Source: JBIKLM01 sp044375105
Lineage (GTDB): Bacteria; Planctomycetota; UBA1135; GCA-002686595
Direction: 5' to 3'
Assembly: GCA_044375105.1 (NCBI GenBank)
Contig: JBILNK010000162.1
Span: 1-9,841 of the forward strand
DNA length: 9,841 nucleotides
A model generated the notes under the pieces. That model had not been told where the DNA came from and made no database searches. It saw nothing but the letters and a program-made list of their open reading frames with translations. This document shows positions 1 to 5,754 of this stretch, in pieces (the first letter of the stretch is position 1; each line of letters begins with the position of its first letter). The position numbers were made by a program, and so were the translations under genes.

Positions 1-948
1 CTGGACCGCGATTGGTGGCTGAGCTACGGGTCGGTGGCCAACGGGTCCGGTCGCACCAACCTGCAGGTGGTGATTCCCAACGAACCCTCCTTCGAGCTCA
101 GCCCTTCCGTGGTCTACCGCATGGACTGGAACGGCGCGCAATGGTCGATCCCGGTGGTGGCCTTCGATGAGGACGCGCTGTACGGCTACCCGCAGGCTGT
201 GGACGAGAGCTCGGGCCCGGCCATCGACGGGCTCTCGGTCGACCAGCCGGGCACCACGGAAGGGCAATGGCGGGTCGTCTTCTCCCTGGATTCGAGCAGC
301 ACCGTCCTATCCGTGGATCCGAGCGGCACCGTTTCGAGCAACAAGCCCCAGGCCGAGATCCTGGTCTCGCAATCGAACAACGGCGCCACGGGCGCCGTGA
401 CAGCCAAACCGCTGTCCGTCCGCCAGACTCCCAGCGGCCCCGGAATCCCGGTCGACAGCGTGATCGGCATCGGGCCCGATGAGGTCACCGGCCTATGCGG
501 CCGCGATCCCAAAGAGAACTTCATTCTGGACTCCGTGGTGGGCACGCCGGTGGCGGTCATGTACGAAGGCGACTTGTCGAAGAGCTCGATGGGCTTGTCG
601 CTGCAGCGCTTCGATTCCTTCGGCCCGAATCAACCGTCGGTCCCAACCGACTCGATGCTGTTCGAGGTGCATGGCATCGAGATCCCTGGGGATCGCATCG
701 GCGTGTTGATGTTCGAAGGCGACCTGATGCCCAACGGCCCGAGCATACCGCTGACCTTGCCGATCAAGTTCAACCCGCAGCTCCTGCCGGCCTTTTTCGT
801 GCTCCTGCCCGGCACGGAAACCCACTCGCTGATCCTGCCGACCACGCCCTTCCAGAACCATGACGTGCGCATTCGCGCCGTGCTGGGGCTCGTGGGTCCG
901 CAGAGCCTGGACATCGAGCGAAGCTGGGCCAGCTGCCTGCGCATGTGA
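1..948 (+). CDS. C-terminal part of a probable exported protein, function unknown (5' truncated)
   Basis: The reading frame is open from the first base and ends at TGA 946-948, so the true start lies to the left of the window; a GTG at 34 is in frame but need not be the start. The visible 315 residues are rich in Ser, Pro, Gly, Val and acidic residues with few Lys, alternate like beta-strands, and contain no catalytic motif or membrane segment I recognise. This composition suits an extracellular or periplasmic beta-rich protein. A short motif occurs twice, VMYEGDL (about 556-576) and LMFEGDL (about 706-726), each followed by a Ser/Pro-rich strand, which suggests two related beta modules. Only two cysteines are visible, one mid-chain (GLCGRD) and one near the end (SCLRM), which might form a disulfide. 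No C-terminal sorting signal is visible. It converges on hipA with a hairpin in the 47-bp gap. Being a gene is fairly sure; function is not known. Confidence 0.8.
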   Translation: MDRDWWLSYGSVANGSGRTNLQVVIPNEPSFELSPSVVYRMDWNGAQWSIPVVAFDEDALYGYPQAVDESSGPAIDGLSVDQPGTTEGQWRVVFSLDSSSTVLSVDPSGTVSSNKPQAEILVSQSNNGATGAVTAKPLSVRQTPSGPGIPVDSVIGIGPDEVTGLCGRDPKENFILDSVVGTPVAVMYEGDLSKSSMGLSLQRFDSFGPNQPSVPTDSMLFEVHGIEIPGDRIGVLMFEGDLMPNGPSIPLTLPIKFNPQLLPAFFVLLPGTETHSLILPTTPFQNHDVRIRAVLGLVGPQSLDIERSWASCLRM

Positions 949-950
949 AC

Positions 951-990
951 GCGGACCGCAGGCCGCGCTTCCGCGCGGCCTGCGGTCTGC
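951..990. terminator. Hairpin between convergent genes, likely bidirectional terminator
   Basis: An 18-bp stem (951-968 with 973-990) carries one G-T/G-U type mismatch and a 4-base loop, TTCC. It fills the gap between the stop of the exported-protein gene (948) and the stop of hipA (996 on the other strand). No T-run follows on either strand, so it is not a classic intrinsic terminator. It may stop polymerase with Rho or protect the 3' ends of both mRNAs. Confidence 0.65.
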
Positions 991-995
991 CCGCA

Positions 996-2294
996 TCAGG
1001 ACCACTCGAGCCGCAGGGTGCGCCGGACGTGGGCCTCGAGGGGCGCGGGTATCTTCAGTTCCCGGGCCAGGGCGGGCCAGCCGGCGAAGGCGGCCAGGGT
1101 TTGGTCGAGGATGCGCCGCTCGCGCCCCTGGGGCAGGCGTGCGTGCGCACCCAGGGCCTGCAGATCGGACCGGGTGAAGCCCTGGGTCTTGCCGTTGAGG
1201 CTCAGCTGGTGCTGGTGGGTGAAGCCGCTGCCCTCCGCATGGCACAGGTCGTAGGCCGGGGTCAGCGCCCAGCGCCCGCGTTGGTCCATCTCGAAGGCGA
1301 AGTTCTTGACGTGGTCGTCCTGGTTGCAGCCCACCAGGTTGAAGACCACGCGGCGGAACTGCTGCTCGAAGGCCGGGCTCGGCAGGTCCAGGCGGCGCAT
1401 GGTTTCGAAGAGCTGCTCGTAGGAGTAGGCGCCGGTCTGTGAATAGTCGAAATGGGCCAGGGCGGCGAAGGTCTGGATGCAGCGCTTGCGTCCCTGTGGA
1501 TCGCGATCGAAGCGCCGGGTCATGAAGTGGGCGCGCCCGTTCTCTTCGAGCAGGCGGCACTCGGCCATCTCGATGCCGCAGGCGGCGGCGATGCGCGAGT
1601 AGGAGTATTCGAGCAGCCCGTAGCCGGCCGGATCGGCGATGCCCCAATCGCCGCTCAGGCGCACGCCGTCGAATTTGATCAGCCAGTGCTCGAAGCCCGG
1701 CAACAGGTCGGTTTGGCCCGAGCGCACGGCCTTGGTGCGCGGGTCGAAAGCGACCACCGCCTTGGCCCGCGCGCCGCCGGCCGAGGTGCCCACGCTGAGG
1801 ATGTCGAGCAGCGCCTGGTCGCCGCCCGAGCCATCGAGGTTCGACGCCTGGCGTTCCTTTTCGGCGAAGGCCAGCGCCGCCAGCTCAACCAGGCGGGCCA
1901 CCTCCAGGGGCCGATCGCCGCCCTCCGCGGGCCCCGTGGCGGGCTCGAACTCGAGCGCGCCCATGCCGCGGGTGCCCGTATAGCACAACCGGTCGACGGC
2001 GTTGAAATCCTCGCGGCGCCGCCCCGCGCGGGCCAGCCAGACATCGATCAGCCGGTTGCCGAAACGATCCGGCAGGCTGTCCGCCAGCAACCCGGGCAGG
2101 CCGTGGAAGCTCTGCGGTTCGAGTTCGGGGAAGCGATAGATGTGGCCGGCCTGCAGCGGCATCGCCAACGGCGCGAGCTCGATGCCCGAAGCGACGAAGT
2201 CCGGGTCGTACTCGAAGCGGGCGAAGCGTTCCTCGCGGTCCATGGCCACATAGCCGTCCGGCGTGCCCCAGAGACGCACCGTGGCCGTGGTCAT
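996..2294 (-). CDS. hipA: HipA-family serine/threonine kinase toxin
   Basis: Toxin of a type II toxin-antitoxin pair. HipA of E. coli phosphorylates glutamyl-tRNA synthetase, which halts translation and gives persister cells; the target here is inferred only. The protein has 432 residues, close to E. coli HipA (440). The N-terminal HipA domain (about 5-115) contains the PGLLADSLPDRFGN signature (67-80). The kinase core shows the Gly/Ser-rich loop SVGTSAGGARAKAVVAF (167-183), the ATP-binding lysine in WLIKF (Lys207), MTRRFDR (258-264), the catalytic loop NQDDHVKN (324-331; Asp326 as base, Asn331 for metal) and the metal-binding PAYDL (Asp349). All key residues are intact, so an active kinase is expected. 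The loop resembles the GTSAGGAR branch of the family more than the E. coli enzyme. The ATG at 2294-2292 overlaps the hipB stop in ATGA, with a possible SD (GGGGAG, 2310-2305) 10 nt upstream. Translation is therefore probably coupled to hipB. Confidence 0.95.
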   Translation of the reverse strand: MTTATVRLWGTPDGYVAMDREERFARFEYDPDFVASGIELAPLAMPLQAGHIYRFPELEPQSFHGLPGLLADSLPDRFGNRLIDVWLARAGRRREDFNAVDRLCYTGTRGMGALEFEPATGPAEGGDRPLEVARLVELAALAFAEKERQASNLDGSGGDQALLDILSVGTSAGGARAKAVVAFDPRTKAVRSGQTDLLPGFEHWLIKFDGVRLSGDWGIADPAGYGLLEYSYSRIAAACGIEMAECRLLEENGRAHFMTRRFDRDPQGRKRCIQTFAALAHFDYSQTGAYSYEQLFETMRRLDLPSPAFEQQFRRVVFNLVGCNQDDHVKNFAFEMDQRGRWALTPAYDLCHAEGSGFTHQHQLSLNGKTQGFTRSDLQALGAHARLPQGRERRILDQTLAAFAGWPALARELKIPAPLEAHVRRTLRLEWS

Positions 2295-2641
2295 GGCTGC
2301 TCGTCTCCCCAGACAGGGCCCGATCCCGGGCCCGCCTGGCCGAAGGGCCTGGCGCGCCGGGGACGCCGGCGCTGGCCTTGCACCTCGGCCCGCGGCGAGC
2401 GGAACTCCTCGGGCAGCACCTGGTCGAGCCCCGCCAGCATCCCCAGGGCTTCGAGCAGCCGCAGCCAGGATCCCAGGCGGGCGTCCTTTCCGTCCTCCAT
2501 GCGCCGCACGGTCGCGACCCCCACGCCGGCGGCCTCCGCCAGCTGCTCTTGGGACAGGCCCCGCTGCCGGCGGACCAGCTCCAGGCGCCGCCCCAGCTCC
2601 GCCAGCCGCGCCGGCTCCGTGGCCAGGTCTTGGATCTTCAT
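2291..2641 (-). CDS. hipB: HipB-like XRE-family antitoxin and autorepressor
   Basis: Antitoxin and DNA-binding partner of the HipA kinase encoded next to it. It has 116 residues. A Cro/C1-type helix-turn-helix spans about residues 13-70, with the recognition part LSQEQLAEAAGVGVATVRRM (29-48). The following segment, WLRLLEALGMLAGLDQVLPE, is typical of XRE proteins paired with HipA. The C-terminal 35 residues are Arg/Pro/Gly-rich and probably disordered. In E. coli the HipB tail is flexible and degradable, but the tails share no obvious sequence. The ATG at 2641-2639 was chosen because it begins the recognisable domain and the frame upstream reads the AT-rich operator island. No SD lies upstream; instead a -10-like GATAAT ends 6 nt before the ATG, suggesting a leaderless mRNA. 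The stop overlaps the hipA start. Regulation is presumably by HipB/HipAB binding the four upstream dyads. Confidence 0.92.
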   Translation of the reverse strand: MKIQDLATEPARLAELGRRLELVRRQRGLSQEQLAEAAGVGVATVRRMEDGKDARLGSWLRLLEALGMLAGLDQVLPEEFRSPRAEVQGQRRRPRRARPFGQAGPGSGPVWGDEQP

Positions 2642-2642
2642 G

Positions 2643-2781
2643 TGATCATTATCGATCGATTTATTGGTCCAATCGAGCGAATCCGATCGTTTTTGATCGA
2701 ATCTTCGGAACCGACTCCGTTCCGCGATCCTATCTGATCGCAATGTTGGAGAATTCGGCCCTCTTCGATCGTTTGCGATCG
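2643..2781. promoter_or_regulatory. Four-copy operator array, dyad CGATC-N6-GATCG at exact 41-bp period
   Basis: Four 16-bp dyads are seen directly: A 2643-2658 (TGATCATTATCGATCG, one mismatch in the left arm), B 2684-2699 (CGATCGTTTTTGATCG), C 2725-2740 (CGATCCTATCTGATCG) and D 2766-2781 (CGATCGTTTGCGATCG). Every start is 41 bp from the next, about four helical turns, so all four should face the same side of the helix. Only the arms are conserved, apart from a weaker second dyad in the linkers after A (ATTGG-T-CCAAT, 2663-2673) and B (TCGG-AA-CCGA, 2705-2714). The array fills the gap between hipB and the divergent gene at 2810. E. coli hipBA also has four operators (TATCC-N8-GGATA), but with different arms and spacer. 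HipB as the binding protein is inferred from position. Confidence 0.85.
2648..2676 (-). promoter_or_regulatory. Probable hipBA promoter, with -10 box inside operator A
   Basis: Read on the minus strand, a -10-like GATAAT (2653-2648; five of six consensus bases) ends 6 nt before the hipB ATG. A weak -35-like TCGATT (2676-2671, three of six) lies 17 bp upstream. Transcription would begin at or next to the A of the ATG, giving a leaderless mRNA. The -10 hexamer is exactly the N6 spacer of operator A, so a repressor bound there would block polymerase. The -35 is poor, so the call rests on the -10 and its position. Confidence 0.5.
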
Positions 2782-2809
2782 GATCCGCCGACACCGAGAC
2801 CGGACCCCC

Positions 2810-3115
2810 ATGCCCCTCCGTTGGATCGTGGCCGGACGGACCTGCGCCCAGGTCCAGGCCGACATCGAAGCGCACCTGGCGATCCGCCCCCTGCCCGCCA
2901 ACGTCGAGCTGGTCTGGTCGGGCCGCCGGGTGCGGATCCGCGTCGCCGGCGCTGGCCAGAGCGAGTTCTGCCTGCAGCTGGACCCAGCGGGCGCCGACAC
3001 GCGCATCGAAGAAACCGAGCGCCGCGTCGCGCTGCTGCACCGCCCCTTCGTGCCGCGCGTCGAGGCCGCCCTGGAGGACCTGCTGACGGGTCTTGGCGCC
3101 GTGCGGGCCGGATAG
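2810..3115 (+). CDS. Small hypothetical protein divergent from hipBA
   Basis: A 101-residue protein from ATG 2810 to TAG 3113-3115. Third codon positions are almost all G or C, as in the confirmed genes here, and the translation has a balanced composition, unlike the Arg/Pro/Ala-rich shadow frames, so it is probably real. I do not recognise the family. An opening segment (RWIVAGRTCAQVQADIEAHL, about 4-23) could form a strand and a helix. Residues 31-58 alternate as beta-strands (VELVWSGRRVRIRVAG, then FCLQLDP), and the rest (about 66-97) looks helical. No signal peptide or membrane segment is visible. The start lies 28 bp after operator D of the hipBA array, so shared regulation is likely. 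It could be a third component of the toxin-antitoxin locus or an unrelated neighbour; the sequence does not decide. No SD precedes the ATG. Confidence 0.72.
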   Translation: MPLRWIVAGRTCAQVQADIEAHLAIRPLPANVELVWSGRRVRIRVAGAGQSEFCLQLDPAGADTRIEETERRVALLHRPFVPRVEAALEDLLTGLGAVRAG

Positions 3116-3476
3116 CGCTGAACCAGGGCCGGATCGAGGCCTCGGAGCACCGACGCCAGGGCGAACCCCAGTGGCGATCGCCTTCGGCGGGGGGGAACCA
3201 TCGGGGTCGAGGGGCCTGCGTGGCAGCGTCGCAGGGCGCCGCGCCTGCGGGGCCGTTCCCCCGGGCGCCGGCGGCAGGACCCGGCGGGGCCTCTGGGCCG
3301 GGACGGTCACAGGGGCGTGCCGATCGGGCGCTGGGGCGCGGCTCGGAGGCCGGGTGCGAAGCGGCAGGGCCGGGCTGGATCGAAGCGCTCGCGCGGATCG
3401 AACCTGCTTCCCCTGGGGCTCGCTGACCTCGGGATGGACAGGAGCGGCCAGGCGAGCGCAGGATTCGCCGGTGACC
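3116..3476 (+). other. Gap without a recognisable gene
   Basis: In 361 bp between the small gene and the methyltransferase I see no credible coding frame. The methyltransferase frame stays open upstream to about 3093, but that extension reads as low-complexity Gly/Arg/Ala. The plus strand has several G runs (for example 3189-3195). A perfect 10-bp palindrome, GGCGATCGCC, lies at 3173-3182. An AGGA at 3460-3463 is the only SD-like sequence near the downstream start. No promoter, terminator with a T-run or RNA gene is evident. Confidence 0.5.
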
Positions 3477-4415
3477 ATGGACGAGAGCGAAGCCAGCCGT
3501 CGCCTGCGGCTCGAGCGGGACGCCCTGCTGGCCGAGCGGGAGCACCTGCTGGCGAGGCTGCGGGACGCCGGGAAAGCGGACCTGTGGGTTCCGCCGGGCC
3601 ACTTCTATTCGCCGATCCCGGCCCTGGCGGAGGTGCTGCGCTGCCAGGAGCGGATCTTCGCGCCGCCGCCGCGCCGCCTGCCGGGGATCGACCTCCGCGA
3701 GGCCGAGCAGCTGGCGCTGCTGGCGACCTTCGGCGGGTACCACGCCGAGATGCCCTGGGCGCCGGAAGCCCTGCCGGGCCTGCTCTATCGCTACGAGAAC
3801 ACCGCCTTCTCCTACGCGGACGCGGTGTTCCTGCATTGCATGCTGCGCCACATCGCGCCCCGGCGGATCCTGGAGGCCGGTTCGGGCTGGTCGACCTGCC
3901 TGATGCTCGATTGCAACCGACGTTTCTTCGGCGACCAGATCCAGATCACAGCCATCGATCCGGCGCCGGCGACCCTGCCGCAGGTGCTGGGGCCGCAGGA
4001 CCACGGGCGCGGCCGGCTGGTGACCGTGGGCCTGCAGGACGCGCCGCTCGAGCTGTTCGCCGAGCTCGAGGCCGGCGACGTGCTGTTCGTCGATTCGACG
4101 CACGTGTGCCGCATCGACAGCGACGTCAATCGCCTGCTGTTCGAGATCCTGCCCAGCTTGGCCGACGGCGTCTGGATCCACTTCCACGACATCTTCCATC
4201 CCTTCGAGTACCCGCGCCCCTGGGTGCTCGAGAACCGGGCCTGGAACGAAGCCTACGCGCTGCGGGCCTTCCTGCAATACAACCAGAGCTTCGAGATCGT
4301 GCTGTTCGGCAGTTTCCTGCAGCAATTCCACCGAGACGCGCTGGCACGGGTCGCCCCCAAAGCCTTGCGGAGCGATTCGGGCAGCCTGTGGCTGCGCAAA
4401 GGGCGCAGCGGCTGA
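3477..4415 (+). CDS. SAM-dependent methyltransferase (Methyltransf_24-like) with N-terminal coiled coil
   Basis: A class I SAM-dependent methyltransferase of 312 residues, substrate unknown. Relatives with this layout are often found in surface-glycan gene clusters, but none is visible here. Residues 4-32 are a charged Leu/Glu/Arg heptad-like helix, probably a coiled coil. WVPPGHFYSPIP (37-48) is a motif typical of this group. The SAM fold follows: motif I ILEAGSGWST (131-140), the acidic end of strand 2 in AIDP (Asp161), LFVDSTH (203-209), and GVWIHFHDIF (231-240) with the His-Asp pair often seen in this family. ATG 3477 is chosen. A GTG at 3471 is in frame, would add two residues, and has AGGA (3460-3463) at better spacing (7 nt), so it is a real alternative. 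The gene stands alone and converges on the aldo/keto reductase gene. The cytoplasmic enzyme class is sure; the role is not. Confidence 0.88.
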   Translation: MDESEASRRLRLERDALLAEREHLLARLRDAGKADLWVPPGHFYSPIPALAEVLRCQERIFAPPPRRLPGIDLREAEQLALLATFGGYHAEMPWAPEALPGLLYRYENTAFSYADAVFLHCMLRHIAPRRILEAGSGWSTCLMLDCNRRFFGDQIQITAIDPAPATLPQVLGPQDHGRGRLVTVGLQDAPLELFAELEAGDVLFVDSTHVCRIDSDVNRLLFEILPSLADGVWIHFHDIFHPFEYPRPWVLENRAWNEAYALRAFLQYNQSFEIVLFGSFLQQFHRDALARVAPKALRSDSGSLWLRKGRSG

Positions 4416-4416
4416 T

Positions 4417-4448
4417 CCGGCGGCCCGGGATCCTCCCGGGGGGGCCGG
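4417..4448. terminator. Hairpin between convergent genes, likely bidirectional terminator
   Basis: Two stacked stems, CCGGC/GCCGG (4417-4421 with 4444-4448) and CCCGGGA/TCCCGGG (4424-4430 with 4434-4440), are separated by a small G-rich internal loop and close on the 3-base loop TCC. It fills the whole gap between the methyltransferase stop (4415) and the aldo/keto reductase stop (4449). There is no T-run on either side. A transcription stop or 3'-end protection is inferred from position. Confidence 0.6.
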
Positions 4449-5483
4449 TCAGATCTGGCCGACCCAGGCGGGCGGGGCGATCTCCGACCAGCGCTGGCGG
4501 ATGGCCGCGATCTGGTCTTCCGGCAGCGGGCCGGCGCCCAGCAGGGCTTGGTTTTCGGCGAAGCGCTCGGGGTTGGTGGTGCCGATCACGGCGGTGTGCA
4601 CGCCGGGCAGGCTCAGGGCAAACCGCAGGGCGATAGAAGCCGGGCCCGTCGGGCCGGCGTCGCCGCGGCGCTCAGGGCGCGTGAAGTCGAAGTCGAGGGC
4701 CCGCATGCGCCGCCAATATTCCTGGTGGTATTCGTTGCCGGGCAGGTCGTCGTAGCGCCAGACCGCGTTGGCCAGGGCGCGCTTGATGACCACGCCCAGG
4801 CCCTGCTCGCGGCAAGCGGGCAGCAGCAGCTCGATGGCCTCTTGGTCCGCGAAGTTGACCGAGGTCATCAGGGTGTCGAAGCGCTTGGTCGAGAGCGCGT
4901 AGGCGGCCGCAGCGGAGTCGCCGCTGTAGCCGATGTAGCGCACCTTGCCGGCGGACTTGGCGCGCTCGAGGGCCTCGATCGCTTCGCCGCGCTCGAGCAC
5001 CGCCTGGCTGCAGGAGTGCAGGTGCACCAGATCGAGGCGGTCGGTGCGCAGGCGCTGGAGGCTGCGCTCGATCGTGCTCTCGATCGACGCCGCGCTCCAG
5101 CCGTCGCGGGTCGGCCAGTGGCCGACCTTGCTGAACAGCAGGTACTCGTCGCGCCGATGGGCGACGGCCTTGCCGATCAGCTCCTCCGATTCGCGATAGC
5201 ACTCGGCCGTGTCGATCGCGTCGAGCCCCAGATCCAGGGCGCGGTTGAGCAGCCGATCGACCTGGTCCTGGGGCACTTCGCCGTAGCCGATCTCCGCGCC
5301 GCCGAAGCCGACCGGCGAGACCCACAGGTCCGTGCGCCCCAGGCGCCGCTTGGCCGCGAAATCGACGCCCGCGCCGCCCCCGGCAGCCTCGCCCGCCCCG
5401 CCGCTGCCGGCGCAGGCGGACAAGGCGAACCATCCGGCGGTCGCCGCCGAAGCCTGCAGGAACTCACGTCGGGAGGTGCTCAT
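4449..5483 (-). CDS. Tat-exported aldo/keto reductase, probable lipoprotein
   Basis: NAD(P)H-dependent oxidoreductase of the aldo/keto reductase superfamily; substrate unknown. The 344-residue protein starts with a twin-arginine signal, SRREFLQ (4-10), a hydrophobic stretch, and a lipobox-like LSAC (Cys24). It is therefore probably exported folded with its cofactor and anchored to a membrane. A Gly/Ala linker (25-40) precedes the barrel. The catalytic tetrad is intact: Asp91 and Tyr96 (IDTAECY), Lys119 (LLFSK) and His154 (LVHLH). Near the C-terminus, AVIGTTNPERFAEN is the usual cofactor-phosphate region. ATG 5483-5481 is preferred over a GTG two codons upstream (5489) because it puts the Tat motif at the normal distance from the N-terminus. 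A weak -10-like TAGCCT (5495-5490) ends 6 nt before the ATG and no SD is present, so the mRNA may be leaderless. Planctomycetes commonly carry Tat-dependent oxidoreductases of this kind. Confidence 0.92.
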   Translation of the reverse strand: MSTSRREFLQASAATAGWFALSACAGSGGAGEAAGGGAGVDFAAKRRLGRTDLWVSPVGFGGAEIGYGEVPQDQVDRLLNRALDLGLDAIDTAECYRESEELIGKAVAHRRDEYLLFSKVGHWPTRDGWSAASIESTIERSLQRLRTDRLDLVHLHSCSQAVLERGEAIEALERAKSAGKVRYIGYSGDSAAAAYALSTKRFDTLMTSVNFADQEAIELLLPACREQGLGVVIKRALANAVWRYDDLPGNEYHQEYWRRMRALDFDFTRPERRGDAGPTGPASIALRFALSLPGVHTAVIGTTNPERFAENQALLGAGPLPEDQIAAIRQRWSEIAPPAWVGQI

Positions 5484-5568
5484 GGGCACAGGCTAGCCAC
5501 GCCACGGGCCAGCCGGCAGCGGTCGCGGGGCGGGGCGGGGCATGGGTGCGACTCACCCGGGGGATGCT

Positions 5569-5623
5569 GCCCGCAGAGCCCGGGGCCTGACCGGGACCCC
5601 GGGCAGCGAGGCTCGCTGCGGGC
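5569..5623. repeat. Three overlapping, mutually exclusive inverted repeats
   Basis: Three perfect 8-bp inverted repeats overlap. The outer one is GCCCGCAG 5569-5576 with CTGCGGGC 5616-5623. The inner one is GCCCGGGG 5578-5585 with CCCCGGGC 5597-5604. The third is GCAGCGAG 5603-5610 with CTCGCTGC 5612-5619. The third shares bases with the arms of both others, so the strand can fold in two alternative ways. It lies in the divergent gap, 86-140 bp upstream of the aldo/keto reductase start and upstream of the DUF1579 promoter candidate. Function is unknown. Confidence 0.5.
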
Positions 5624-5669
5624 CCGCTCCGCGCTCGAACCCTGGCCCAGCGGCGGGAACCGGCGCCCG

Positions 5670-5700
5670 TTGCAATCCTCGCCGGGCCTCCGTCTAGCTT
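5670..5700 (+). promoter_or_regulatory. Possible promoter of the DUF1579 gene
   Basis: TTGCAA (5670-5675) resembles a -35 box (four of six). A -10 candidate follows as TCTAGC at 17 bp (5693-5698) or TAGCTT at 19 bp (5695-5700), both only three of six. The predicted start of transcription is near 5705, leaving a leader of about 50 nt that is C/T-rich just before the ATG. The call is weak and rests mainly on position and the local loss of GC. Confidence 0.3.
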
Positions 5701-5754
5701 CGTAGCGACCGGCCCAGCACCGGAATCCGCCACGGCCCCCAGCCCCTTTTTGCG

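Noticed and set aside
493..1647. Long open frame on the minus strand across the exported-protein gene and hipA
   Set aside because: It is Arg/Pro/Ala-rich without motifs and overlaps two better genes; long antisense frames are expected at this GC content.
2643..2781. The 41-bp periodicity as a CRISPR-like or minisatellite repeat
   Set aside because: Only the 5-bp arms of each 16-bp dyad are conserved; the central 6 bp and the 25-bp linkers differ, no cas gene is near, and the array sits at a toxin-antitoxin promoter, so operators explain it better.
3173..3182. GGCGATCGCC as a HIP1-type repeated palindrome
   Set aside because: I noticed only one copy outside the operator island, so there is no sign of a repeated element.
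3093..3476. Longer N-terminus for the methyltransferase, from a start near 3093
   Set aside because: The extension overlaps the end of the small gene and reads as Gly/Arg/Ala low-complexity sequence without any domain; the family-like sequence begins after ATG 3477.
2642..3478. Longer minus-strand start for the HipB frame, up to about 3478
   Set aside because: It would read through the AT-rich operator island and antisense to the small gene; the XRE domain is complete from ATG 2641.
2730..4331. 533-codon minus-strand frame opposite the small gene and the methyltransferase
   Set aside because: Its sequence mirrors the methyltransferase codons and shows no domain; the plus strand has intact SAM-binding motifs.
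5069..5086. CGATC-N8-GATCG dyad inside the aldo/keto reductase gene as a fifth operator
   Set aside because: The spacer is 8 rather than 6 bp, it lies within coding sequence, and it is far from the array.
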